From Osedax frankpressi (lineage: Eukaryota; Annelida; Polychaeta; Sabellida; Siboglinidae): DNA of 64,000 nt. The notes beneath the pieces were generated by a model. That model did no database searches and was not told the DNA's origin. It saw only the letters and a program-made list of their open reading frames with translations. Positions 28,161 through 40,732 of this stretch are shown one piece after another. Both the position numbers and the translations under genes were made by a program. Location: assembly GCA_964035775.1 (NCBI GenBank), contig OZ038312.1:31964396-32028395 (forward strand). Reading direction: 5' to 3'. Within the stretch, counting starts at the first letter, position 1; the number at the start of each line of letters is the position of its first letter.

Positions 28161-31100
28161 CTATAAGTTGAGGACGCCATAATTTGAATTAGTATGAATG
28201 CAAATAAACCGCGTAATTACCAAGACAGATTAGTTCGATGATCTGAAAATAAAATGCCTTTACATCTTACACTACAAATGAATTAACCTGCTTTCATCGT
28301 CAATGTGGCTGCACAGGCGGGAGCGTTGACGAGATATTTAGCCCATACAGACGTCATCATCTTCTTCATGGCGATCTTTGGCATTCCACATATTCCGCAA
28401 ACCCTTGCTCCGGCGTATGCTCCAGTAGTTTCAATAACGATACGTTTCAGATCGGTGACGACGACGACTCCTATTTTTTCCATGGTGACAACTACCATCG
28501 CTCCGCGTCGAACGATGACGATCTTACTGCGAAAGAAATGTTGACGATTTATCTCTTGTGGAATCATCGAATTCTATCAAGAAATGTGTCAAGAAATTGA
28601 ATTTAAACCCGCTTTCGGTTGATGCGATCACGGGTACCGAAGTAATTCCCATTTTCTTTCCATTGACGAAACAGACGATTGCTCCACCCATAGAAGCTAC
28701 GATGACATTAACTCCAGGTAGGATAGCCTTGATGGCACGCGTGTTTGCGTCTACGGCGACGCCTACTTCGGTAACGGCGGATGCAGGAGAAGATAACAAG
28801 GTGAATTTACCACTTTCTTCGCAATCCATGGCAACGATGACTTCGCAAGAAGAAACACTCGCAGTTGGCAAGGCGACCGCTTGTCCGTGTATACTCTTTA
28901 CAACGTTACCTTCTACGATACATTTTTTTACAGCGATCGACGGTTTATTTGATGGTTGCATATAACGAATTTTTGAGCGAAGTCCGGACGTCGATTGTGT
29001 CGCAATTGCTACTTTTCCGAGGAAAGATGGGATAGGTCCCGAAAGTGACATATCATAAAACCAAGGGAAGCTAAAGGGAATAGTTGAGACGAATGATGAT
29101 CCTTCGGGACCTCTGACAAGGATGGTTACCTGTTAAATAATTATAATTTATTTATTTTAATTAGATTATAATAACTAAGATACGTAAATAATTAAATTTA
29201 TTATTTTGAAATTCATTAAGAATAATAAATCTAATGAGATTTATATTTTAAAATACCTTTTCCCAAGCAGGGATAGCCGAGAAAACAACAGCGATCTTTC
29301 CAGCAGTTGGAGCAGGAATTGACGATACGGATGGGATGGTTGTTAGTCTCAACCAAGGTTGAAGGAGTGAAAGTGCCGACACAATCACAGCGGAAGGCAT
29401 CCCCATGTATCGCGATGGCATCTAATTGTATAACATTTATATTACTATTCTATCCTTTATTAAGAATTATAAATATTCAAATAAATCACTTTAATAACGT
29501 TAATAACGTTTTAACGTTAATTTATATTATAATAATTAACGGCGAAATTGTTGCCGAAATCGAAGTGACTGATAACTTCACTGACCGAAGTTACATCCAC
29601 GAGAAGGGTGACGTTGAATGCTTTCGGGAGGGCAACTTTGGCGACTTTCATCGAGATCATCGGAATGGACCGAGCAAACGCAGGAAATGCCGTGGTAATA
29701 TCCATTGAACCGACGTGCATCTGTTTGGAAACACCTTCGCATGTGAGCATAACAACTATTACGTCAGCGTTATTACAAATAGCTATAAATAGTATCCTAA
29801 GTGGATAGATAGACTTGTTTAGATTACCGAAGATTTGGCTCTCATGAGTTCAGTTCCTCCTTTGACCAGACTGATGAAAACTTCGGCTATGGTGTCGACG
29901 GGTTTCACTGCCGCGATACTTGGTATGACCAACGACAGAACGTTCGGCAAGAATACAAGGGTCTCTCCGGTCATTTTAATCGGCACGCTACAGATTCCCA
30001 TCGCTGGTTCAACGATCGCCTGTACGTTGAGTTGATGCAACATCATCGCGGGTCCGGTAACGACCTTCACCTGAACACGAGCTACAGTTGCGGGTACTCC
30101 GGCGACGATAACGCGTACGGCGGCAGCTATTGTGCGAATGGCGCTGGCTTTAGCGTCGATGGATTTGCTGACGACGACTGGAGAGAAAGCGACAGCCGGT
30201 CCTGCCGCTGGCGATAACGGCTTCCCAAGCAGAATACCCATTAAGCTAGTCTTCGTCGGCACCAAAGTTGGCATAAAGACTACCTACGATATAGGAATTA
30301 TATGCAATGATTAATAGTGATATTAATTTACTAAACATTAACAATTCTTGAATATTACCTCCACTTCGACAGCTTCTCCAATAGGTTTGGCGGAGTCAAC
30401 TTCAAGTTTTAAAGCGAGTTTAATACGACCGCACAACGGCCACACTGGAGAGAATCCAGTGCCGCATACGGATACGCTTCCGGCCACGTTGAAAGTATGT
30501 CCAGTAGCTGGAACAGCCCATCCAGTCTACTCAAAGGAATGTTTCGCGATAGTTATCATACGAAGATGGCTAACTTTTAACTTATTGGCGGAGTTCCCTT
30601 TAAAAATCGTAGAAACTTACTTATGCGAAAACTTACTTTAATCGAGATAATCCGAAGAGTTTCTGGCCAGCTGACGATGGCTTCGAATCTGTTGTAGACA
30701 ACCTCGGTAGGTACTGGAATCCAAGTGTCGACGTATACAACTGGGGCGATTTCTACGAATACCATGTTTTTGGTCTGTGTACGGTATAGTATAGGTTTAC
30801 CGATCGTATAGCGAATTCAAATGAAATATATATATAAAAGACTCGGGAATATCGTTCTGCGTTAACCACGGCAGGTAGTCCCAGCTTGTGTTTGATGGTC
30901 ATCGTAGTTAGATCTGCAGTCATCTTGCTGACCACTGGTACGTGCACGTGTCCGGTGATTTGAACGGCGGCTCCGGATCGAATAACGGTGGCATCGCAAG
31001 CTATTCCAAATCGAGCGAGAATTCCAACTCTGCAACAGAACTATTTATAAAATACCTTAATAAATAACAATTGTTACGTATATATTGTTTAGCGATTATC

Positions 31101-33688
31101 AAGGCCTATCCATTATTACATACATTCTAAATTATAAGATCAATATTTAATCGGAATGGTTGAAATAAGTAAATGCTAACGTAGTGTCCATAACGATGGC
31201 TCCGGTAACGGGTTTTGTAACCGCCATTCCGGTTAAGAGTTCAGTAATGGCCTGGATTCCGGTGAAGCTGGCGCTTCCCTTAACATGTACGAGAGCGACT
31301 ACGTCGAGTTTTATTGCGAGGGGTAGACCGGCGGGAGTTGGTATACTTATCGCGTTGTCTACTAGACTGACGGTTTTCAATATGTCCATCTTCACTTTCG
31401 GCACCATGAGAACTTTCTTAATGATGTCAGTTAACCACTCGCCTGTTCCGATGAAACCGCGGATGTCCTGTTCCCAAAGTCCGAACGAGGCGAGTTCGCT
31501 ACCAAACAACTTCATATAGACTGCTGCGTTGAGGCTCGAGTCTACTGGGTAGTATAGTCCCATCTGTTTCAGAGCGCTCATGATCTTTTCTGAAATTCCG
31601 GATCCGGCAAGAGCAACTATGTACTCGGAAATAACGGAACCGATGGTTTTTTTTCCCATCACTACTTCGGTTAAAATTCCAGATTTTCTGACCAAAGCTT
31701 TCAGGATCATCGGCAATTTATCAGCGGCGCCTTCTACTCCAAACTGTTGAATATTTTAGATTAATCAACCAATTATTTATATCGCAACTGTTTAGAGATT
31801 ATCCCATCTCCAAGCGATTTCTATTACACCAGTTGCGCGCGTTTACCTCGGCTACTTTAATGGCTTGTCCGAAGAGGAAAGCGTCCAATGATCCGACAAC
31901 GGCGCTAGGAAGAGGAGATGTTGTCGTACTGATCAAGTACATGTTCATTCCTATACCGGCTTGCAAAGATTCCATGAAAGCATCGATGTGCATTCCCATG
32001 CTCGATAACGTAATCGGTACGAAGGGTCCTAGGGCCATGATTGCGTGACGACAGCAAGCCGCACTGGAAGTAGATGGAAGTCGTATTAGAAACGAACAAC
32101 TTCCAAATAATAGCGGATCGCGAAACAGTTATACTCACAGTGGTTTGAGATTGGGTTGGCTGGACCTAGACATCGAGGTGAGGTAGGTGTAGACGAATGA
32201 AGCTACCTGTACATTCGTCTCGCCCTTCAGCGAGTGCGCGATCTGCATCACCGCCGAGCAGTCGGGTTGCATGTCCATGACGGCGACGAAAGCGGCGACG
32301 CGAACGGCTTGCACTTCCATGGTGTTCAGGTAAACGGGCAGTAATATGCCGATGGTTCTTATGGGCACGTAGGGCGCGATTCTCCTCATCGAGTAGATAG
32401 CTTGAGCTCTCATGCCGGTCTCCGCGGCGCTGCGGCTAGGTATTTTCCCGGGCATGGAGATCACAGACTCCAAAATCGGCAGGAAATCGGGCACTCCGGA
32501 GTTACCGATAGCTTTAATAACGGCCATCTTCATCTCGAATTCTTTGGAGGTCATGAAGATCGCTTTCATTTCCTGTAAATAGTTGAAATCATTGAATGGT
32601 TTATCTCATTGGGTTATTGGTTATTGTATATGGATTATTAGTTACTGACTCAGTAATATGATATCCTGCTATTATATCTCACGACACTAACTTTGATAAC
32701 TCGGCCGATGAGTGGCATCACAACAGTTTTCTTGGTCTCAATCTTCCACGACTGCCACAAAAACTTGTGGGCAATAGTTCCCAGGGCGAGGACGAATGTA
32801 CGTCGCACAGGGGGAGCCATGTGATTCACTTTCGGAATAAACTTCTGTAAAGTTAGATATGTTTATAAGTGAAGGCATACGAAAAGTATAAAATATGCCA
32901 TTCAGTATTTCCAAAGAAACGCGTAGTCATTAGAATATGATGAAATATAGATGTTCTATTATAGATTAATATAATTAGATAAACATTCTAATTATTGTTT
33001 AATACAGCGTTAAACTGTTCCTTTAATGTCTTATGTTTTTCACCTACCAAGAGAATATCGACGATTGCGGGAGTAGGAGTTACTGTGAGCGTCATGGTAT
33101 TGATAATCATGACTTTTCTTACCGCCGACACCATGTCAGTATTAATGATATCTATGACGACGGGAATGCACTCAGCCGAAGGAATAGTGGGCAGCACGTC
33201 GAGTATCAACTCCCTGCGTTATCGTTAGTAGTTGTGTATGCCTTATTCGACGGTAAGACCAGCAGAACTTACCGTATATACTTGGGGCAACCTTCCTCTA
33301 TGGCGATTGTCTTTTTCACGTATTTATCAACGAGGATCATCAAAGCCGAAGTTGGTAATTCGCGGAGTACCTCCACGGTCTTCATGATATGCACAGGCAG
33401 AGATTTGTCCATGAAAGAGCCAGCGACGCAGATAGCAGCGAACATTTTCTCAACTTGAGTTACTCGACTAGTCACCGAGATTCCAGGGAATACTGGGCTC
33501 ACTTTAGGGACTATCTCCAATCTTAGACCATGCTCAAGTACCACCATCTTTCCGCATTTAATGATGGACCCAACGGATAGTTTCTCTACTTTAACAGCCA
33601 TCAGGGTTTGACTATTAACATTGAATTTACAAAGGTGAAATATCTAAATTAATGTTTCTTCTTTATTAACAAGACATATACTTTATAA

Positions 33689-33739
<51 letters not shown>

Positions 33740-35881
33740 TATCGTATGCATTATTAAATCAGAACAACACAAATCACTTACATGATATTAGCTTCCATGC
33801 GTCCTGCGGTTTCAGAGAAAGGAGCGAAGGCATATTTGGTGATTTGTATGGCTCTTTGTATTCCCCATTCGCGAGTTCCTAATCCGGCAACGATATAGTC
33901 GGCTACGATGGAGGAGATCACGAGATCTTTCTGAAAGTAGTAGTTTTAGTATCGCGATCGATTTCGTATCTTCCGCAGTTGGTTGAAGTCGTATGAGATT
34001 ATGAGATTCGAGGCGTTCTGGACTATAATAAAATACATGCTAACTCCGATTCCGTTGATACCGGAAGTGACATTGAGGTTCCCGAAAAGACCGTGTTCCG
34101 CGGTGATGGGCTTCATGCAAGCCTTCATATTCACGGACTTAATGATGCGACTCTTTACACCGGAAACGCTGATTACCGGCATCGGTACGCATGCGCATTT
34201 CTGAATTGACTCCAAGCCCTCAGAACAAGGACAACCGATGGCGGAGAGTACTTTCACTTGGTTAGCGATGATTGCGGGTTCAGAGGTGACGGAGTAAGAT
34301 GCCTCGCAGATTCCTGCAATTCCAGCCTAGATGTAGTATATCTCAATACAACGATTTATATTTATACTATAAATGCTATAGTCTTAGTTGAATGAAAGGT
34401 AGTTATTTAGTAATAGTCATAGTAACCTCCATAGTTCGGAAGAAACGAGTCTTCGCCGAAGTGGATGTGTGACTTGGGTGCACCATAAAGAGTTCAGCGA
34501 TAGTGGCATCCGGGTGAACATCCTTCTTTGCTCCGGTTCCCAATACGTTTAATTGAATCATGGAGGCGATACCTTTCTTCAAGTTTACCGACCAAACCGG
34601 CTCCCCGGCCATTGTTTCTACTTCGACTATCATACCATGTCGATATCTGGAATTGAAGTTTCCATTTCAATGATTATATAAAAACGCGCTTTTTTCAAAA
34701 GCTACCTTACATTACAGTAGTTACGATACGGTACCATTGTCGAGGGAGATACACTAACGCGCATCGAATGGGTTTCATCAACCAGATCTTGATTGCGTTT
34801 TCCTTTTCGATGGAGACACGACTGCGGTAGCCTACGGGGAGCCACATGTTCATGCCACCTACGGGAATGACGCCTTTGATCTCATAGAACATAGCGTCTG
34901 ACACCTGGTTTAAGTGGATCGTTGTAATATACGATAGATATCTATACGGTATATTCGCGTAATATTATATTTATTAATATATTAAAAAACCAAAATAATT
35001 TTAACAACAGATTTTCAGGAATGTGATCATTTTCAGCAACCGCTTTCAAAGTTTCCAAGATAAAAGTAATTATACGAATGTATATAATATAACATACGTT
35101 AAATTAAATTTATAATATAACGTATAGTTATATTATAAATTTATAATATAATGTACCGTATTATAAATTTAATATGTCCTATGCATTCTATTTACGTTTT
35201 AAAGTTGGCATAAACTAACGACAATGATGATCTTGTCATTAGGGATGAACTGGGTCCTCACTGTGGCATTAATAGAGAAACCTCCCACTTGGCTTCCGGA
35301 GTTTGGGATTCCGGTAACTACTTGAGCTCCGTAATGGAAAACTACTTCAACTCCAGGTTTGAAAACTGTAGTTGATTATTATGCGTATTTAATTTAACTC
35401 ACAGTTCTAAATTAATATTGTCATTTATATCGTAAGTGTATATTTTAGTTTTAGAAAAAACATTAAGTATTTATTTGTTTTACTATAATATTAAACTATA
35501 TGTTTACGTTATCCAATACTTATATTACTATTATTATATAATATTAATATTATCATTTCAATAAGTAGATAATGAAAAAGAAATATGTATACCAACAAGC
35601 ATTGCTCGCTAGAACGACCCCTGTGAATTAATAATTAATAAGTATGGAAAGGTTGGAAAATAATAATTATATTATATGTATCGATATATATTAAATAATT
35701 TAAAATGTGCTTATTTTAAAATTATTTTATATTATTTTTATAATATTAAAATATTGTTTTTTATGCAATTTTTGTATGCAATTTAGTTTGCATAAATACG
35801 GAATAATATACATCCGTTAGTTCTATATTGACTCGCGGAAGACTTACCAATGCAGACGAATAGAGTTAAAGCTTTACGCAT
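27785..35881 (-). CDS. Vg: Vitellogenin (egg yolk precursor), complete gene, 23 exons
   Basis: Large lipid-transfer-family yolk lipoprotein, made for secretion and uptake by oocytes. Inferred exons, 5' to 3': 35848-35881, 35597-35620, 35220-35365, 34711-34904, 34427-34646, 34045-34326, 33782-33930, 33273-33611, 33048-33213, 32692-32844, 32139-32572, 31847-32063, 31181-31743, 30867-31029, 30637-30774, 30359-30526, 29828-30283, ~29541-29755, 29257-29421, 28609-29129, 28288-28526, 28036-28160, 27785-27895. About 1740 codons. The start gives a signal peptide MRKALTLFVCIGVVLASNA, then FKPGVEVVFHYGAQVVTGIP, matching vitellogenin N-termini. Later signatures are EPVWSVNLKKGI, KAIGNSG, a middle region with VWPLCGRIKL, a VWFD domain with CGICG, and a C-terminus rich in Cys with VPVAVCPVGC. 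No polyserine phosvitin stretch is seen. Exon phases agree except between exons 17 and 18, where visible GT-AG sites leave the frames one base out; the exon 2 donor (GTTGGT) is also uncertain. A crustacean-type or other apolipoprotein relative is less likely. Confidence 0.9.
28288..29129 (-). CDS. Vg: Vitellogenin exons 20-21: VWFD domain
   Basis: Exon 20 (28609-29129) and exon 21 (28288-28526) join across an ~82-nt intron (donor GTTTAA, acceptor TTTCTTTCGCAG) to give a von Willebrand factor D domain. It opens with SCEVIVAMDCEESGKF, continues with VNVIVASMGGAIVCFVNGKK, then the EKIGVVVVTDLKRIVIET strands, and ends with ARVCGICG, the CGxCG motif of the family (residues ~1500-1630). VWFD domains lie near the C-terminus of vitellogenins and are stabilised by disulfides. 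Exon 20 reads through the intron for about 20 codons before a stop, and exon 21 is open on its 5' side, so the two exons look like overlapping frames. Confidence 0.88.
29828..32063 (-). CDS. Vg: Vitellogenin exons 12-17: middle lipid-cavity region
   Basis: Exons 12-17 encode approximately residues 714-1282 and correspond in position to the DUF1943-type beta-sheet region that lines the lipid cavity. Readable landmarks are LPSAVVGSLDAFLFG (exon 12; compare the family's IP-S-L...LFG pattern), FGVEGAADKL at the start of exon 13, a run of alternating hydrophobic strands, and GHTFNVAGSVSVCG...VWPLCGRIKLALKLEVDSA in exon 16, which matches the conserved WPLxGP strand of vitellogenins. Exon 17 is rich in Val, Ala and Pro (GKPLSPAAGPAVAFSP). 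The end of exon 17 (GCCAAATCTTCG then GTAATC) does not agree in phase with the visible acceptors of exon 18, so this border needs transcript data. Confidence 0.8.
32139..35365 (-). CDS. Vg: Vitellogenin exons 3-11: lipoprotein N-terminal (LPD_N) region
   Basis: These nine exons encode roughly residues 20-713, the large lipid-transfer N-terminal module (beta-barrel plus helical domain) that binds lipid and, in known vitellogenins, the oocyte receptor. Visible landmarks are the opening FKPGVEVV and TGIPNSGS in exon 3, GGMNMWLPVGY in exon 4, EPVWSVNLKKGIASMIQLNV in exon 5, a CPCSEG/CACVPMP cysteine stretch in exon 6, QTLMAVKVEKL across the start of exon 8, and the helical-domain motif KAIGNSGVPDFLPILE in exon 11 (usual family form KALGNAG). 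The exon 6/7 junction (GINGIG to KDLVISS, donor GTTAGC) is supported by the same junction in the decayed copy. Introns are short (59-203 nt), except intron 3 (about 315 nt). Confidence 0.85.
35593..35625 (-). other. Vg: Vitellogenin micro-exon completing the signal peptide
   Basis: After exon 1 (MRKALTLFVCI plus one base, donor GTAAGT) a tiny exon following CACAG supplies GVVLASNA, which completes a textbook signal peptide. Two GT donors are possible, giving 24 nt (GTTGGT) or 28 nt (GTATAC). Only 24 nt keeps frame with exon 3. Confidence 0.7.
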
Positions 35882-35936
35882 ATTGTTCGTTGTGTCAACG
35901 ATCAACTGCTTCTAGTGTCCGATACTAGACTGTTAG

Positions 35937-35981
35937 CTTTTATAGATAGCTCAAGCGTAGAGGAGTGACTGGGACACTCCC
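35937..35981 (-). promoter_or_regulatory. Vitellogenin core promoter: TATA box and GGAGTG/CACTCC pair
   Basis: On the minus strand TATAAAAG lies at 35937-35944, 56 bp before the ATG, so transcription should start near 35910 with a ~30-nt leader. Just upstream are CACTCCT (35961-35967) and GGGAGTGTCCC (35971-35981), an inverted pair, with a further GGAGTGTGG about 20 bp beyond. The block is GC-rich against AT-rich surroundings. A similar arrangement precedes the decayed copy. What binds it is unknown. Confidence 0.7.
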
Positions 35982-36945
35982 ACTTCCCTCTCTGCAACCA
36001 CACTCCTCGCATTGACGTTTTAGGATAGTTTAATCGTAAACGCAAAAAATAGTGAAAAACCATGCAAATGAACCTCTAGTTTCCATAAATGAAAGTTGTG
36101 AATTTTATTATAATGCATACTATTTTATTGATTATCACATGTAGTCTTTTATGGCAATTTTCACTTATGTAAAAAAATGTATGACTTTTATATTTGTAAA
36201 ACATACATAAATATTTTATAATACTAATATAATTAGACTATAATTAAAGTTTCATGATCAATAGCACTTTTATTTATAATACAGGGAACATACAGAATCT
36301 ATAATTTATAATACTATTATTTTAAATTAGTCGTATATAATCACTAAACAATGTATATGTTATATATGTAATTAAATTGTGTAATATAATTACATTTATA
36401 TTATAGAAATTGTTGAGTTTACAAAATAAAATGATACTCATTATATTGATTATTAGCGATCGCTATCAATTCCCGAAATTGTAATTAAATACGATATTGC
36501 AACAATGAATCACATCTTGTATTGACATCTAGGTATAAACAAAAAGTATGTGATTCACGAGTGATCTCCGCGGCCAGGGATAAATGAAAAAAAACGTATC
36601 GTCTCATTTCACTAAGGGTAGCCGGATAAAGTTCACTGGGATGGTCTTGGCAAAGTTTTTAGAACCAGTCGAGGATGCAAGCCTACGGTACATCATCCAT
36701 TTGCCTTTCCTAGCTTTTTCCGACGTGTTCGTAATTTATATTGTCATGTAAAGTCATCTCATGTCTAATTTGTTTCGATATTCGAAAAACTAATTTAAAA
36801 TCAAATAACATATGTTGCTGTTAAAATTTAATACATACTCGATATATGTATTATAAGATATACGTAGATTAAATTAGATTAATAATATTGAAATTTTTAG
36901 AATATTTGCATAGTAAAAGTTATTATATATTATAATATGCATACA

Positions 36946-36976
<31 letters not shown>

Positions 36977-37853
36977 ACATAAATCTTGTTTATTATATTT
37001 GTAACACAAGGTCAATATATCAGAATAAATCTATCATAGTAATAAAAAATGGAATTCGATTGGAAAGATTAAATCATATTGTTTATCGTAATACTTGTTT
37101 ATTTATTTTACTCTGATTACTATAGTAAACTAATATATATATATATATATATACGTTGAGATGCTAGACTATCAATTCGTAATACTTTTTTAAAGAACAA
37201 CATATTTTTATTTAGCTTTGTTTATTTTATAGTTGATAATAAATTAATTGTATTTATAAAATATTGGTTTATAACATTATATAACATTATATAACTTTAT
37301 ATGAGTTTATAAAAAATATTTTCGTTGTCTATTTTTAATTCACAATTATATTATAAATTTAAACAATTCAAAGAATTAAGGGGCGGTCTCGTATGACATA
37401 TTTATTACTTTGCAATATGAATGAAATCATGTACTATTATTAGAATAAATATTAATAAAATATAATACCAATGCTAATACTAATTATATTTACTATGATA
37501 TATGTTTTCTATAATATTTAAATAAAATAAATAATATATAATAAAATAATAATTTTTAAAATAAAATAATATATTTCACGAATATAATTATTTGTATTCA
37601 CGAATATAATAATTATTTACTTCTCTAAAGCGTTTTGATTGAAATTTAAAATTTTTGCATATGAATTTCTAATTCAAAATTGCATTAAAATCATGAGATT
37701 ATGTATTTTAAATAAATTAACATTATACAGTTTTACGTATAATGTGTATTTATTTGTAATATCATAATATATTATTATAAAATAATCGATATCGTGAATG
37801 AATATGCAATGCAATAATAAAATATTATCTATTATTTTAAAAATAACAATACA

Positions 37854-38105
<252 letters not shown>

Positions 38106-39304
38106 TGATGATTGACATGTCTAGTGGTATAAGTAATAATATACAGAATACATTTACATATCTTGAATTAAGCTTTTAAAAACTTTGAAATAATTCTAGA
38201 ATATCATATTAAATGAATTCAATAGTTTTATTTAATTTTAAGAATATTTATAATTCATTAATAGTGTACGGAAGTCTAAAATAATATTATAGTCAATATT
38301 ATAATCCATATTGCATATAAATCCATATTGCATACGACTATTGCACACAAAGCAATGTTGATTTTACATAATTTATTATTAATATTATTTATTAAAATAG
38401 CAATTTTAATTTATTAAAATTAATTATGATATGTTAATTATTAAATTATTTATTAATGTATTAGAGATAATATAATTTATATATTATATATTATTTATAT
38501 TTAGAAATGTAGTTATTTATTCAATATTAAATAAACAACAATTAATAAAGGTAAAACCAAATATTTTTGTATACATCAAACATAAACTTATTAATTAATA
38601 AGTATATTCAACACGTAAATGCATACATTTCTAGGAATTTACATCATTGAAACTAGATTATAATTATGATATTGAACATTATAAATATTTAAATTAAATC
38701 AGGTTATATATTAATTAAAATGTCAAAAATATTGAATAATAAATTATTATTATGATAATATAATAATATAACCTCGAATGTAATTACGAATTAAAATATG
38801 GGGTAATTAAACGTAATAAATAATAAACAAAAATATATAAAACCAAAATACAAAGAACCAATTTAATAGATAAAATAATACAATGAGCAGAATTGATAAA
38901 CTATTAAAATATACTCATTCACAATATAATTTAGATAATATAGTTATTTACTATAAATAAATATATAACAATAGAAAGTCAAATGATTTGACCTTACTTT
39001 ATTTAAGTGAACAAAATATCAATGAAGAAATAAAAATGGAAAACTATGGAATACATAAAATATAGAAATAGTAAAATAAAAATTCATAAAGCATTTAAGA
39101 AAAAATAAACTATATATGCGATTATTAATAACTTTCATCTAACAGTAATACAAAATGAATATAATGATTATAGAATGTCGTACAATTTGTATCACGAATA
39201 GATTAAAATCATCTACATTTGAAATACATTTGAAGTACATTTTTTCTACATTATCTATAAAATTTGATCAACATTTATGATAGAATGAAAAACATATTAT
39301 GAAG

Positions 39305-39330
39305 TAAATATATATAGCGGAATTCATCCG

Positions 39331-39405
<75 letters not shown>
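39305..39405. repeat. Hairpin plus long (AT)n tract
   Basis: tatatagcggaattcatccg and its downstream ctatata form a short perfect hairpin around gaattcat, followed by about 75 bp of AT. Confidence 0.8.
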
Positions 39406-39409
<4 letters not shown>

Positions 39410-39652
39410 TGATAAACACCATTTAATATTACTTTAAAATAATTAAAGTTTCTTCTCTAGATGAGTTATTTCAGTATTACTATTTCATTATAATATTTTA
39501 ATTACTATATTTTATCTTTTAGCTTGTTTATAAAATTTTCGAATACTTATATCGTTTTACATAGTTTCTATTATGTGTATGGCATATATTGTATGGCATA
39601 CACCCGCCTATATGCGTGAACCTTGTATTATTTGACATATTGTTACATTGAC

Positions 39653-39852
39653 ATATTGTTATATTGTATTATTAATATCAAATGTACTATTTTATAATTT
39701 GTTATCATTATTATCATGGAAAATATTATCATGGCTTACATGGAAAATGATGAATGCCTTACATTTGAAGTTTAATTGCATTTAAATTAAAATTTCAATA
39801 GAATTTTCTATATATAAATATATATATAGATAATTATACATATATATATGTA

Positions 39853-39907
<55 letters not shown>

Positions 39908-40080
39908 ATATGTATATGTATAATTATCTATATATATTTATATATAGAAAATTCTATTGAAATTTTAATTAAAATGTAATTAAACTTCAAATGTAAGGCA
40001 TTCATCATTTTCCATGTAAGCCGATGATAATAATGATAACAAATTATAAAATAGTACATTTGATATTAATATAACAATAT
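39653..40080. mobile_element. Foldback element 3 with AT-repeat core
   Basis: Inverted arms at about 39653-39835 and 39915-40080 share atattgttat, aatatcaaatgtac, caaattataaaat, the ttccatgtaag / cttacatggaa block and ttctatatataaatatatat. The core is (AT)n with GTGTGT. The left arm has a short internal duplication (tatcatggaaaatat). No coding capacity. A non-autonomous DNA element is inferred from structure. Confidence 0.75.
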
Positions 40081-40084
40081 ACAT

Positions 40085-40088
<4 letters not shown>

Positions 40089-40170
<82 letters not shown>
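40089..40170. repeat. (AT)n microsatellite
   Basis: About 80 bp of AT with one cat interruption, directly beside foldback element 3. Confidence 0.95.
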
Positions 40171-40172
<2 letters not shown>

Positions 40173-40732
40173 TACTTAGTATTTATTTCAAATAATATAA
40201 ATATTACAAATATTCCAATCGTTCTTATATTTTACAATATTAAATATATCATCAAAGTAAGCAAGTATTACGTTATATTATATAAACTATATTGTAGTCT
40301 AATACACGGAAATATTGACAAATTATTTAATCGACAATAAATGCATCGGAGTTTGTAAGATTCACCAAACCCATAAATAGCCAATATTCAACATTTTGAA
40401 TGTATAGAATATCAAATTATATTTTAGCTCGGTTTCTATTATCAGATATTGATTAAATAATTAATTTAAAGTTTTATATTATTTTCAACAACAATATTTG
40501 TGTAAATAAATGATTCACATATTATGTAATTTTTTGACATTATGACTATATTAGTTGTCTAATAAATTATTGGTCAATATTATGATTACACTGCAATCAA
40601 ATTAAATTAATTATATATATTGCCATAGGAATATAATTAATTTATATAATTATGATAATCCAATAAATGAAAATAATTGCGATCTAAATGTAAAATTAAA
40701 ATTGTATCTTTTAAAAATATATTACACATACA

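Noticed and set aside
29257-29421. Alternative Cys-rich reading of vitellogenin exon 19 (RCDCVGTFTPS...)
   Set aside because: Also open, but only the other frame is in phase with both the exon before and the exon after.
28305-32048. Plus-strand open frames over the vitellogenin region
   Set aside because: Complementary-strand shadows of vitellogenin exons; the minus strand has the homology and splice sites.
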